64,000 bases of DNA from Chrysomallon squamiferum (GCA_012295275.1 CM022678.1:7203059-7267058), one strand, 5' to 3'; positions 1 to 13,665 are shown, counted from the first letter of the stretch. Numbers and translations are program-made. The notes: generated from the letters alone by a model not told the origin.

Positions 1-117
1 AATTACAAGATATGTTGATCAGTATTACTCTAAATGACAAACTGTATACATTCAAACAGTCATCCCAAAAAATAAAAATGTATCTAAATTCTTTGAAATG
101 TTTTTGTACATACATAC

Positions 118-1118
118 CATGACCAATCTCAGTCTGAGCATATGTTCCTATAATCTGAAGATTATATGCCAGTGGCAGCCATTTTGATTTCTGCTCTTCT
201 GTTCCTTGGCCAATGATTGTTGGAATAAAAGCAGCATCGTGTAGGAACAATGGTGCAACATGACCAGCAAAAAAAACCCTTTAAAAAAAAAAAAATTTTA
301 AATTATATTTTTAAAAACATAAGAATTTTGAACTTTTATTCTTCATCAGAATGCTAAAACATAATCTTTGCATACCTTATATTAAACATAGGCATTCCAG
401 TTTTCATTAATATTTAAGATTTTGTTATAATGTGTTGTTTATTTTTTTATTTATCATCATTTTATATATCTGTATTATAAAGTAAAAACATGGTATAATT
501 ATATTTTAGGTTTTGTCCTTAATTTTCACTTATTTAGCATACTTCATTGTTAACAAAGGTTGTTGTATTTAATGCATAAAAATATATTACATTAACTGAC
601 TGTTCATAAACACTTTAAAACAAAAATGTCAGATTTTGATGTTTTAGTATTTGATACTTATTTCTTTCATCAGTTATTTGTATTCTTATTATTCTTATTA
701 CTATTATTATTGTTGTTGTTGTTGTTATCATTATCAACATCATCATTGTTTATCAAACAATTAAAAGAAAAAGACGAAGTTAAAAATTCTTACTCAGAAA
801 AGTAATTCAAATCTGAAGATTTTTTGAGTCCCAGCTCTTTTAATCTTCGATAAAATTCAATATTCTTTTTCACACACTCTCTATAGAATTCCTCCCTTGT
901 TAACCTGCCATGAAGGTGTGCTATTTTACTTTCTGGGTCTTTGTCTGCCAGGGAATCTGAAAAAACAAAAACAAAGAAAAAAAAACATTTTATTTGCTTG
1001 ATTAAATATAGATTAAAATTGGACAAGTTTATTACTATGATAATTATTGTTACTATTATTTTTATAATTGTAATTATTGCTGTCATTTTTTTTATAATTA
1101 TTTTATTATTATTATTAT

Positions 1119-1183
<65 letters not shown>

Positions 1184-1728
1184 TATATAAAATTATGCTT
1201 ATTTTATGTTTCAAAATATTTGTATTTTTTATATATCTTTTTATAATAAGGAATAAAATGATTGTTAATTTTCGGAATATCTCTTTTCGTTTTGAAAACA
1301 CTTTTTTAATATTAGAAAAAATAAAAATGTAAAGTTTATTTAATTTATAATTGACGTTTAATACTGTAGATTTTATTTTTCATTTTTTTGCGCCAGAATA
1401 AATTTATCTTCTATCCTGTTGAGCTGTGTCTGGTATTAAAATAAACACATACAGAGATGCACACATTCTTTTTCTTTTCGAAAATGTAAACAACTCGTTC
1501 AAAAACAAATACTTTTGACGCTGAGCAGTATTATTTACAAATATTCACACAATTATTATTATTCTCTAATGAATTTAACTATGTCAAGTTTTAATTTTCA
1601 AACTAACGGATGTATCTTCTTCTTCGTGTCTCTTGTGGTCCACCGTACAAGACATAGGTTAAAAGTAAAGGATCGAATGTTGCTTGTTTTCTTTCTCGAA
1701 CGACATCTGGATTCACCGTAGAGGCCAT
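118..1728 (-). CDS. ACOX1: Acyl-CoA oxidase (ACOX1-like), 5' coding exons, partial
   Basis: Peroxisomal flavoenzyme of the first beta-oxidation step (acyl-CoA to trans-2-enoyl-CoA, making H2O2). Three minus-strand coding exons read with consistent phases: 1728-1608 (ATG at 1728-1726, begins MASTVNPDVVRERKQATFDP and includes ETRRRR, donor GTTAGT, phase 1), 956-794 (starts SLADKDPESK, contains RLTREEFYRE, donor GTAAGA, phase 2) and 278-118 (FFAGHVAPLFLHDAAFIPT, GQGTEEQKSKWLP, then IIGTYAQTEIGHG, donor GTATGT). The N-terminal NPD..RER..A.FDP..LT pattern, the RRRR segment and especially the GTYAQTE(M/I)GHG signature are characteristic of ACOX1/ACOX3-type oxidases; residue spacing follows ACOX1. 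The rest of the gene, including most of the catalytic domain and the peroxisomal targeting signal, lies left of the window; 1-117 is intron. Intron 279-793 is AT-rich, and intron 957-1607 holds a (TAG)n microsatellite at about 1119-1182. The paralog choice is inferred from the N-terminus only. Confidence 0.9.
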
Positions 1729-2002
1729 TTTGGAGACGAGAGCAAAGTTTACATTATGACCTTTGCTCTTTACTAGAGTATACCGGCTCTAACTGTGTTT
1801 TGTTAGACATTAGAAGGGTGGATGGATGGAGGGTATTCAAGCCCTTGGGATTTCCGACAGCTGATATAAAGCAATCCTAAATAATTTTCATTTTATCAAA
1901 AATAAATTATTTATTTTATAATTAAGAAAAAAAAAAAAAAAAAATAAAATTGAAAAAAGAAAAAAAGAAAATGAAGTTAAATAAATAAATATTCTTTTGA
2001 TA

Positions 2003-2055
<53 letters not shown>

Positions 2056-2407
2056 TAAGAATTATCTTTTTAATACATTTAAAAATAATAAATAAACTTT
2101 TAAAATATCTGTATATTTTATTATTAATTTAATTATGTATAAACACATATTATGTTGTTAATTTTAATATAAAATTCGCAAAATTAGAATACAATTTTAT
2201 TCTAAATCAAATATTAATAACGAGACAATTTATAAATAAAACTTTGCCACGGAAATCAATCGGACGTTTCCGAAGTGATACGATTAGGTTCTCGCGAGAT
2301 CTTTCATCTCCGTAGCAACACTAGGTAACGGCGACGCGAGGTGGCATTACATAAACAAGCAAACGTCTCACTTCTGCCTTCAGCCACGTAAAACATTAGC
2401 AGACAAA
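1729..2407. promoter_or_regulatory. Divergent promoter region ACOX1-like / EFHC1
   Basis: The 679-bp interval separates the start codons of the minus-strand acyl-CoA oxidase and the plus-strand EFHC1. It holds an A-rich tract (1925-1980) and an (AAT)n microsatellite (2007-2054). It then has a more GC-rich segment (about 2245-2400) with GGACGTTTCCG, CTCGCGAGATC, CGTAGCAAC and GGTAACGGCGACGCG just before the EFHC1 ATG. CGTAGCAAC followed by GTAACGGCGAC is X-box/RFX-like half-site material, which is plausible upstream of a ciliary gene but not a perfect site. No TATA box is evident. Shared regulation is inference. Confidence 0.5.
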
Positions 2408-3522
2408 ATGGAAGGACTTCCATTTCTTCCAGGCAATAGTTTTAAAGATCCAACAGTAAGTAAATACCACAGCAGAATGATTTGCTTCTTTGATTTCGTT
2501 GAATTACACTAGTAAACAGAAAAAGTAAACACGGTTGTCAGTAGATTTATTATGTTTGGATTTTGAATAAGTCATGACTTACTTGTATATTTAGAATATT
2601 TATTTCTGTTAAAAATTAAAATAGTTCTCAAGTGCTTCTCAGAATGAAAACAATAATTAAGAAATAGCTATAGCTACTTTAACAAATTATTTGAAATGAT
2701 TTTGATCAAATCGTAAATTATTAATCATTAAACATAGCATTCCTGATTTCGATGGAGTTTACATTCAAAATTACATTATTTAATTTACTATTGTAGACAG
2801 AAATAAAGTATAAACAGTTATTCTTTATTACTGTTTGTGGAATTATGAAAATTAAATGAGATAGATACAATATATACTATATAACTGAATCAGATAAATG
2901 TTTATGTCAAGACATTGAAATTGTCTCTGCCATGAAGTAAGTATTCTATAAAATATACTTAAGAAATAATTGCTAGCAAATATCATTACACTTTATAACT
3001 TGTAATATATATGACCTAATAACTGAATTTACAAAATAATTTTCATTCATTCTTTTAATAATTCTGGGTATAATAAAGTTTTGTTTTAATAATTTGCTTT
3101 TCATTCACTCATTCGTTACTTCATTCATTCATTTAAAATATTCATTTGTTACTTCATTCATTCACTTATTCATTTTTTTAAATTCATTTTGCAGAAAGGT
3201 AAATACCACAGACCTCAGACTCTGGGTTACCAAAACGGCCATGCTATTAAGCGATATCCCGAAATAGGCATCGGTGGTGACCCACTGCACTACAACAATC
3301 TGTCAGACGCAGAACTGGACGAGCTTGCTAACTTCAACCCCACACTGACCTATGGTCAAGCGAAACAGGCTCCACCTGAAGATTTTATACCAGGGCATGT
3401 AGCATGGGATAAGAAGGTCAGTAGAATTAGATTATTTTCATTTTTAATTGTTTTTATTGTTATTGTTGTTGTTGTTGTTATTATTATTATTATTATTGTT
3501 ATTATTATTATTATTGTTATTG

Positions 3523-3568
<46 letters not shown>

Positions 3569-6500
3569 TGGGTCAAACCCATGGATCTAAAGCACAAACA
3601 GTGGTTTCTGGAAGCAGAAAAAAAACCTTCCTTAGTATGAGTGCTGTTCCCTAGAGAGTGATCTTCTGTAGTTCATCTATGGAGATGGTTGCCTGGGATC
3701 ATGCTGGTGTATTTCTGCAAGCCCTTCTTTATTTGCCCAAATGCACCAGTTATAACTGACACAGTTATCATCTCTTCTTGTTCTTGTTATTGTTGCTGTC
3801 GTTGTTGTTATTTTGTTGTTATTATTATATTATTATTAAGAATTTTTTTTCTGTCTGTGTATGTATATGTATCTGTGTGAGTTTAGATAGACAAAAACAG
3901 ACAGAATATAAATATTGACCGAACTACCCAACATCAAATAACATTTAAAATACGTTTTTGAACTGTCATCAAACAAGTATTGATTGTTTTCCTGTACAGG
4001 TATTGCGTTTCCATGCCTACTTCAAACAAACGGTCCACGAATCACCACTGGAGTACTACAGAGTGAGACCAGTCGAGATCTTCTACTACTTGGAGGATGA
4101 CAGCATTGCAGTGTTGGAGCCACATGTTGAAAACAGCGGAATACCACAAGGTCAGTTAGTGATGCTAGGGTTAATTTGTTACGTAAAAGTGCAAAAACCT
4201 CTTAATGCATTCAAAATTACTGAAACCATTAATGGATGTGCTGACGAATATTTAATTAATATTTAGTAATTATTCAAATAGGGAAATAAGATAATTAGGT
4301 AAATATTTAAATGCTACTAAAAAAATGAATAAAAATAAATATTTGTTATTAATATAATTATTTTAAATGAATGAAATAATATATGTAAATTATTAATGAA
4401 GTATAGTGGAAGCTAAGATAAGGGTTAAACTGTTAATTAAAAAACACTGTCATGTTAATTATGTACAGTTGTTTACTGTGAGTTGTTGGTAGAAGGGTTA
4501 TACTGCTAATTAAAGTGCATTGTTTTTGATATTTGTTTGTAGTGATATTTGGACAAAGGTGGTGGCAAAGGGGTTATTTGATTAATTAAAGTTTATTGTC
4601 ATTTTTTTATTTCATGTAAAATTAATGACATGAGTGTTTGGTACCAAGAGTTAATTTGCTAATTAATATGCATTGTTGTGTTTAATTTGTTTATTAACTG
4701 CGGAATACCACAAGTTAAGTTACTGGATTAATGTGTTACAGAGGCATTGTAATCTAAAGTGTTAGTTTGCTAATTAATGTCTATTGTCATGTTTTTAATT
4801 TAATTTTTTTATCCTATTTGTCATTAATGGTTAATTTTCTAATTAAAGCATATTGTGCTCTTTTTAAATACATTTGAAATATTAAAGATTTAACTTGCTA
4901 ATTAATGACAGCTGATAAAGGGTTCATTTTATATCTCTTACTATTTTTTAAATATATTATTTTAAGAACTTTTGTTAAACTTTTTGACTGTTATTTATTT
5001 AATAATTTCCTCTTTAATTTTAAAATATATTATTAAATTAATTATTTCTATTTTGAGTTTTAGACATTACATTTTAATAACTTCTCTGTTTTGATTTTTA
5101 AAATATATTATTATTATAAAATAATTTCTATTTGAATTTTTAAATAAAATTATTAATTTCATAATCTCTACTTTAATTTTTGATTATTATTTATTTATTT
5201 TTTTAAAAATGATTTAACAATTAATGATTTTCATTTTATTTTTCAAACGTATTATTAATTTAATCCTTTCTGCTTTAATTTTTGACTATATTAATTTGAT
5301 AATTTTACTGTTTTAATTTTTGACTATATTAATTTGATAATTTTTTCTGTTTTAATTTTTAAATCAATACACAACATTTTAATATTTTTTAACCACGTGT
5401 TACAGGAAAGTTGATAAAACGACAGCGTCTACCGAAGAACGACCAGGGAGATAACTGGCACTGGAAGGACATCAACGTCGGCATGAACATCACCTTCTAC
5501 GGCAAAGCCTTCCACATCACAGGCTGCGACAAGTTCACCAGGGTCAGTCCTAAATAATTTTTGCACATTCCCTTAGTCACGAGTTAATCAAACAAACAAT
5601 ATTCTGCAGGGATACATTTTTCTTTCTTGTTGAAGAATGTTGATAATTAAGTTCAGTTTGTTTTGAAAGGTTTTTTTTCCCTGTTATTGTGACGCAACAT
5701 TTTGTAAGATGACTTAAAACAAAACAAAATTTTATTTATACTATATTACATTATATTAAATTGCTTTTCAGTGCATTACATTACATCATATCCTATTAAT
5801 TCTTATTATAATTATATATCCTATTATTTCTTATCATTATATCATATCCTATTATTTCTTATTATCATTATCTTTTTTATTTTATTTATTTATTTTTTAT
5901 TTTATTTTATTTCATTTCATTTCATTTCATTTCATTTCATTTTTTGTTTTCTTTGATACTGTTCTGTTCTGTTTTATTCTATTTTATTCTATTCATTTCT
6001 ATTCATTTCATTCTTTATATTTTATTCTCAGGACTTCATGGAAAGTGAAGGACTTGTTGTCAACGATCCTGAGGAAATTCCTAAGGACCCGTACATTGAA
6101 AAACGAATTCGGGCTGCAGCACTGAAAACATACCAGTCTCCCAGTTCCTTTGACAAAACCAGGCAGTTCCAGGAACTCGATCGCAAAGTCCTTCGTTTCT
6201 ACTGCATTTGGGATGACAGAGACGCCATGTTTGGTGAAATGAGGCCATTTGTTATTCATGTTAGTTAGTCTGGATACACTTTTTTAATTCAATTGATAAC
6301 ATTTTTAATTGTTATTGTTATTTATAATTAAGTCGTGTGTGTGTACCTATGTACCTATGTATGAATATGTGGATAATTATGCATGTACATCTTTGTACAT
6401 ATATGTTAGTAAATATATATCTATATATGAATGTATATGTATGTCTATGTGTATTTTACACATACATGTGCACTCACACACACACTCACGTACACACACA

Positions 6501-8046
6501 TACATAGAACAAAAGAGAACAGATATAAATAACTTAGAACCATACAAACATATATATACACACACCTATGAATACATACATATATAACATCAACTATACA
6601 TTTATCTTTGAACTCTATTTCACAAACCTATTCCCCTTTTTTATTTTATTTTTAAATCCTTTCCCAGCTATAGCACAGTCAGAAAATCTCACTTTATTAT
6701 TAAAATCATTTTAACTCATTTCAGTACTACCTTGTCGATGACACCCTGGAGGTTAGGGAGGTGCACACAGCAAATGATGGGCGTGACCCATTCCCTGTCC
6801 TTATCGGTCGTGAGAAGGTACCCAAGGATCGCCATGACGTCCCAACCTCTTACCCAGCGGTTGTCATGGAGCTCTCCGCCAACGAAGTTAAAGAGTATTT
6901 CACCCCAAAAGACTTTGAAATAGGCAAGACTGTTACCATATATGGAGACGCTTCCTCATCTACGACTGCGATAATTTCACTAAGTCTTTCTATTACCACA
7001 ACTTTGGAATCACGGAGTTCAATGTGGTGGATGTGAAGGAATACCTGAAGGATCTGCCTAAAATGGTAAGTTTGAAATTTCTTAAAACAGGGGTACAAAG
7101 AAAAAGGATCATCTAATTATGTGCAGTCTTAAAGAAAAAAAACAGAAAAACAACTCAATAATTGGTTCACATACGTCAGAATTTTTCTTTCATCTGAGAC
7201 TTGTTGAAGTACAAAAATGACGATACTGCCAATTAGCCTTAATATATTTATTAATTATTTGTTGTTAAAGTGTACTCACCTAGGTATGAGGAAATAATGT
7301 AAATACACTTTACATATTTAAAAAATGACTATTTCATTTGATAATGATAATGTATATTAATGATAAAACAAGACCATTAAAGGGGCAAAAAACTTATTTG
7401 CTTATGTACTTACTAACTTATGCTGTTACTTACCTACCTATGTATTTCTGTTTTAAATTTTAGACATCGTATTTTAACAACATCTCTGTTTTTGATTTCT
7501 AAATCTATTATTATTTGAAAATAATATTTTAACAACAAATCTTCTGTTTTTTTATTTTTGAAATCTATTTTATTATTTTTTTTTTAAAAATAATTTCTTT
7601 TTTTTAATTTTGAATTATTATTTTTCATTTATGTTTTTAAAATGATTTTTTTTGAAATTTTATAATCATTTTCATTTTATATTCACTCAACTGGGCCATA
7701 CAAATAACAAATCATTTTTATTATTATCTTCAGGAGATACCACCGTACAACAACATCGGATCCATGGAGGATTCCTTGCAGTCTTGTCTCTCTCTTGTTC
7801 CTCAGCCTCCCAAGAAAGATTTTGTCAAGATGCTGGAGAACGATCACAAAGTTCTCAGATTTGAGGCTGTTATGGTGAGCTCAAGTTACTTATAGCCTTT
7901 TGAGTCAATGTTAAGTAGTTGTAATAATGGTAGTGGTAGTGGTAGTGGTAGTAGTAGTTCTAGTACACCCTAATAATAAGAAATAATCTGTAGTAGCAGT
8001 AATAGTGATGATGGTAGTAATAACAACATTAGTAGTAGTAGCAGTA

Positions 8047-8084
<38 letters not shown>

Positions 8085-11034
8085 ATAACTGATGATGGTA
8101 ATAAATAACAATAATAGTAGTAGCAGTCAGCAGTTAATGTTAAAGCAAATATCAACGGTTGTAGTAGTTTTAGTAGATGATATACAGTGATAATGGTAAT
8201 AACAGTAAAGACACAGACACTTATAAGCATGGACAGATATTCAAACATAATAATGATTTTGATGATGATGATGATGATATGAACTGAAGAACAATACACT
8301 ACTTACAAATTGCTGAATTCCAAATAAATATTGTTTTTTTTTAATCATTCATTCATTCATTTACTTACTTACTGATTCATTTATTCAGTTATTTAGTTAC
8401 TTATTCATTTTATTTATTTATTTACTTTCTTTTTTTTTTTTTTATTTTATTTATTTTTTATTTTATTTTATTTTATTTTTTAAGAATTTTTTAAAAAATT
8501 TTTAATTTTATATTTACTTATTTATTTATTTACTTATTTACCTGCAGGAATCTTCGAGACCTGAAGGACGCTGGTCGAAGGTTTATTCTGTCATACAGAC
8601 TGGCAGACGACATGATGACAATCTATGAGCCACCGGTTCGAAACTCAGGAATCATCGGCGGCAAATTCTTGGAGAGAACACGAGTTGCTAAGCCAGGCTG
8701 CCATCCCAACAGCATTGAGTACTACGGCCCACAAGATCTGTACATCGGCGCTTGCGTTGAGGTGTTCCGACATCGTTTCCGAATTGTCTGCGCTGATGAA
8801 TATGTGTTGAAGTACATGGAGGAACACAAAGACCAGTTTCCAGGTGAGTAACCAACAAGGGAGAATCCAGTATTTCAGAAAAGAGGCATTGGTCATCAGG
8901 GAGGTGCTTATGCCTTTTTTTGCAGGATAAAATTAATTGCAGTGGATGTACTGTTTTTTTTTTAGGATAAAATGAATTTTGTTATAAAAAATAGTATTTT
9001 GGGGATAAAAAAAAGATGAAGGTAAAATGAAAAAATGTCATTTTTTATTAGGAATAATAAAATAATAAATAAGATAAAATGAATTTCTTTTGACAAATAA
9101 AATTCTTAAAAAGCAGAAAGAAATAGGTCTGTAGATAATGACTGTAAAAATGTAGCAGGTTGATTCTACTGTATCAACACTAATAACACATCAGTTATCA
9201 TTCTTCTTTTCTTTTTTGTCTTTTTTTTCTTACAAACTGCTTATATTCTTAACCCATATAGCCAAGTTCTTTAATTATAATAATAGATAATAAATCTAAA
9301 TCTATTTAATGATATATGATAGTCACAAATGTATTGGTTCCCAAACCTTTTGGATCATCTATCCCTTGACACCCCAGTTTTACCCTTAGGCTCCCTCATT
9401 TATTTCCAGTATCTAAATGAGCCTCAATAGATTTCTGGTTTAAGATTGACATGCAAAACTTCAAATTAATTATTCTTCTCAGGAATGCACATAGCTCTCA
9501 GGGTGTAGGGGTATATTGCCCATCTGTGAATCATTGCCCTAGACTAACAACGATTTTTCAGATCATGACGATGTAAGGGTGACTGTGGTAGTCCTATATG
9601 TTTACATTTTAAATATCTGACAAAAGTGTTTGTGTTTGTTAATTTCAGAAAGCACAATTCAATCACTGAGAGACACTGTCGGAGTTGCCCAGAAACAAAA
9701 GGAGATGATCAAAGGTGCTCCAATGAAAGTTAAACGAGAGTATGTACCAAGTATTTTTTATTTATTTATTTATTTTTTTTTTTTTTTTTTTACGTTATCA
9801 CTACATGCATAAGTACAGTTATATATGTGAAGAATAGATTGTCTTTCTGATTAATGATTAGATCTTACAGAACAACAAAGTGTTTATTTTTACTATTATC
9901 ATCATTATTATTACTATCATGTTTATCATCATCATCATTTATTATTATTGTTATTATTATTATCATTGTTGATATTATTATTACTAATTATTATTGTTAT
10001 TATTATTATTATTATTGTAAATTGTTATTGTTATTATTATTATTATTATTATTATTTCTATCAGGCCTGGAGATCTAGATACCTTGGTCAAACAAGTTCG
10101 TGCTCAGCTAAAGAAGATTGCTATCACCGACAAAACCCGAGTTGATGAGATGTTCCTGCGCTACAACTCTGACCGCACTGGCTACATCGATGCCAACAAC
10201 ATGCGTGACCTGTGTCATCGACTACAACTGCCCATTGATGATGATGTCCTCAACTGTGTATGTTATCTTAGCTTGAATTTCTTTAAAAGCATTTGTCAGT
10301 TTCTGCCCGTGTCAGTCTTTCTTTGTAAAAAGTCTGTTTATCCGTATGTCTGTCTGTCTGTCAGGGTGTCTTTTTTATCTGTATTCTGTGTTTATATTTC
10401 TCTTTTCTGACTACCTGTTTGTCCGTTTGTGTATTAATAGATATAAATGTCTATTTACAACTGTCCATCTGTGTATTGCTGTGTTAATCTGTCATTTTCT
10501 CTGTCTCTCCATTGATTTTTCTCTCTAGCTATCTTTTCATCAGTTTTTCTTTTTCTCTAGAAAGTATGAATTGTTTTTTTTTTTTTTTTTTTTATTATCC
10601 CTTTCAGTTCATTTTATTATCTTGGCTTAAAGATGACATATCTATTTCTGTCATTACTTAAAAAGACCAAAATAGTTGTGTTAATCTGTATTTTTTTAAA
10701 TATTATGTTTAATTCTAATAAAACTATTTCTAAATGTGTTTATCTTTTATTAAGTTTATCTGTTACATCATTCTCTTTTAATTGGACTTTTCTCTTCTTT
10801 TTTTTATTTTTTTTTTTTTCTAAATCTAACATATTTTTTTAAATTTGTATTTCTTACTGCATTTTTTTTTTTTTCTTTAGTTTGGTAAATCTTTCTTCTT
10901 GTTATTATTCCACTGTTTTTATTAAAGATTATTAATTTAAATTTTATTTATTTCAGCTGATATCACAATGTACATCAGACCCTCAGGGAAGGATCAGTTT
11001 GGAAGATTTCAGAAGATTTGTTGAAAGTTGTTAA
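2408..11034 (+). CDS. EFHC1: EFHC1 (myoclonin-1), 11 coding exons, two apparent 1-nt indels
   Basis: Ciliary microtubule inner protein with three DM10 domains and a C-terminal EF-hand. Exons: 2408-2455, 3195-3416, 4000-4150, 5406-5542, 6032-6259, 6725-7065, 7734-7874, 8548-8843, 9649-9739, 10065-10257, 10957-11034; all have GT/AG borders and matching phases. The total of 1926 nt gives about 641 residues, close to the vertebrate length of about 640. It starts [14 protein letters not shown], typical of EFHC1. DM10 domains begin near residues 91 (VLRFHAYF), 239 ([10 protein letters not shown]) and 416 (VLRFEAVM). The EF-hand loop ([12 protein letters not shown], about residues 586-597) has Asn where Glu is usual at position 12, so calcium binding is doubtful. 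Exon 6 is one base short near 6949-6953, and exon 8 has one extra base near 8563-8568; the family motifs continue in the shifted frame. Either would truncate the protein, so they are sequence errors or real lesions. Introns are AT-rich with TTA, TTTA and GTA microsatellites. Confidence 0.93.
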
Positions 11035-11035
11035 A

Positions 11036-11062
11036 AATAAAATGAAAAAAAAAAAAAAAAAA
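11036..11062 (+). terminator. EFHC1 polyadenylation signal and A-tract
   Basis: AATAAA at 11036-11041 begins two bases after the EFHC1 stop codon and is followed by an A run at about 11045-11063. Such a short 3' UTR is unusual. The A run could also be genomic low complexity, in which case a later AATAAA in the AT-rich downstream DNA would be used. Confidence 0.5.
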
Positions 11063-11063
11063 A

Positions 11064-11289
11064 AACAAAATACAAACAAAAAATACCTGAAACATTAAAA
11101 GAAATATAAAAATGTAATTTTAGACTTTGGGATAAGCAAGTTTTCGAAAATTGTTGTTGAAGAAATCATTTCATATTCCAAGCCAGTGTGATAAAAAGTA
11201 AAAATAAAACATACAAATTGGGTAATTTTATTTACCTATTTTGTAACGACTTCATTGATGATTGTTTATTTATTTATTTATTTAGTTAC

Positions 11290-11327
<38 letters not shown>

Positions 11328-11950
11328 TTATTTATTAATTATTTTCTGCATTTGTTGTTTCACCATAATGTTCAAAATTACTTATGAGAAAATGTACACA
11401 TTTTTAAAATGTCCTGTATTGCTGTTAGTAATAAACTATATCCATTTGAAGAAAAAAAAATCTTGTTTTTAATCTTTACAAAACCATAACAGTATATGCC
11501 TACATGTATCACCATATGTATTATGTATAAGCATACATTATGTATACAGGTGTGTATCTGAGTTAACGTCTGTATGCTTTTATTAGTGTAAATATGTGTA
11601 ACTGTGTATGTAGCATTACAATTTATGTGTTATAAAAATAACATTATTTTATCACAAATGCTCCAAACAGTTGTTCAGAATGAGATTTTAAATTCAATAT
11701 TTTTGAGTTTTATTGTGTATGCAGATGTAGGTAAAAGCAATTTATATTCATGTTTTTTTTAAAATACTATTTTGTCCATAGTTTGTGTTTCTTCTTTTAG
11801 AATCTGGTATTATAATTAAAAACTTTTTACCTGAAGTATTCTGCCTGTATTGAGTGTTTGCAGTTCTTATCATTCCTTATAAATTATACATTACAAAAAA
11901 GTTAATATTTTGTGACAATAAAATAAAATAATAGTAATAATAAAAATAAA

Positions 11951-11992
<42 letters not shown>

Positions 11993-13140
11993 TATTATTA
12001 TATTATTACTACTATATTGCTATTATTATCATTATCAGTATTGCTATTATTATTATTACTGTTATTATTATTATTATTATTGTTATTATTTGAAGTTTAA
12101 TATTCTATATATTATTACTACTTGTAAGTACAACATGCATAACTTTTTCATTTCTTGTTTCTCTTTTACCACCAAACATTGTGTGCTTGACAGACCTAAA
12201 TGTTATTAAAGCCTTTAAAAATAATTTTTTTTTGTGTGTTTTTTTTATTTATTTATTTATTTCTAATTTTTTTTTTACTTGGATGTAAACTGTTTACAAA
12301 GTACATAATTACTAAGAATCTCTTACCCCATTAAATATCAGAATTAAAGTAAATAAATAAATAAATAAATAAATAATGAAACAATGAAATAAGAATAAAT
12401 AAATAAATAAATTAAATAAATAAGAGTAACAAAATTAATGAATCGATTAAATAAGAATGAAGAAAGGAAAACGAATGAATATAAAAGTTTTTAAAAATAA
12501 AACAACAACGAAGTTAATGTAATAACAGGTGTTCAAGTATTCTGTTGGCGGACCGGATGTGGTCCGTGAGCCAGGCGTTGCCGACACCTATTGTAAACCA
12601 TCACATTAAATGTATAATAAAAAGAGAAGACAAAGAAATAAACGAAATAAAATAAAAACGAGAGCAAATACTGATATCATTTTCATGTATTTAATTTTGA
12701 TAAGCAACACTTTAATTTTAATAACTCTACATCGCCAATATACGCGCGTGCATGCAAATGCGCATGCTCGGTTATAAATGTTAGCCAGTGAGCTTCTGAC
12801 ACAAATATATCTAAGTTAATGATATATCCATAAAAAAAATATATATAATGTTGACGCATCCGTTTATAGTAGTATAAATCACTTATTCTGTCATAGATGA
12901 CAAGAACATCTGAATGAAATGAAGGAGTCTAGCACTTTCTGTGTGTCACTCAGTGAAAGATTCGTGCATTCAGTGTTATTTCATTACGAACAAAAACTAT
13001 TATTTAGTAGACAGTTACACCTTTCAAACATAATAATCAAACTACAGCTACATAAATAATAAATTACCTACTTTTACTGGTGCGAATAATTAACCTATCT
13101 ATTTAAATGGAGGGATGTAATAAATCTTTTAAAATGAACA
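11064..13140. other. Gene-free spacer with microsatellites
   Basis: No coding exon was recognised here. The stretch is AT-rich with (TTA)n at 11287-11322 and 12040-12082, (AAT)n at 11952-11990, and (AAAT)n at 12350-12425. A hAT-like fragment lies at 12526-12592 and is listed separately. The stretch ends where homology with the upstream flanks of the peptide genes begins. Confidence 0.6.
12526..12592. mobile_element. hAT-type MITE remnant (possible)
   Basis: A GC-rich island in AT-rich DNA reads GGCGGACCGGATGTGGTCCG followed by GAGCCAGGCGTTGCCGACACC. The combination of GGCCGGATGTGG-type and GGCGTTGCCGACACC ends resembles the terminal sequence of non-autonomous hAT elements (often seen as GGTCGGCAACGCCTGG). 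Only one end is visible and no target duplication was identified. Confidence 0.4.
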
Positions 13141-13204
13141 TTTTTTAAGATGATGCTGATTATAATGATGAAAATAATGATAAATCAAACCAAAAAATGT
13201 TTTA

Positions 13205-13258
<54 letters not shown>

Positions 13259-13374
13259 CGTTTCAGTTTGCCTCCTGGAATCAATACTAATATTTCTTTT
13301 ATTGATAGCAGAATTCTACAAAATATTTCATTATTATATTTTACATAACTTAATGTAATATTTGATAACTACAT

Positions 13375-13405
<31 letters not shown>

Positions 13406-13658
13406 TTATTATTATTATTATTATTCATTTCATACTAAGTTTCCAAACCGCATTTTTGACGCCTCCTTCAATGAATTCCGGGATGTGTCTCTGCATAGCA
13501 CGTTATTAAATAATAAAATGTAATCCGACACCAATAGTGGCCCAGGAAATAAAACTATTGAGATACCGAACAACTTCTCCCTCTTTTAATGATGTAATTA
13601 ACTTATAGATAGTATCATCTGTGAAAAAAATGGTATCAGCTGGTACGACGAAAAATGG
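13141..13658 (+). other. Left edge of peptide-gene cluster; A1 upstream flank
   Basis: From about 13140 the sequence matches the upstream flanks of A2-A7: a GAT-rich patch, (AAT)n at 13208-13256, (TTTA)n and (TTA)n at 13374-13425, then the conserved stretch around 13427-13500 (TTCATTTCATACTA, the phrase GACGCCTCCTT, and a GCACGTTATTAAATAA motif). The same order precedes every A-family promoter, so this marks the left border of the tandem array. Confidence 0.7.
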
Positions 13659-13665
13659 TATAAAT
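13659..13665 (+). promoter_or_regulatory. TATA box of peptide gene A1
   Basis: TATAAAT lies 93 bp before the A1 start codon within GGTATAAATACATCCAC, which is almost identical in all A copies. An AGATAG (GATA-type) motif lies about 50 bp upstream, followed by CTGTGAAA. Confidence 0.7.

Noticed and set aside
1515-1721. Plus-strand frame at 1515-1721
   Set aside because: It is the antisense shadow of the first acyl-CoA oxidase exon.
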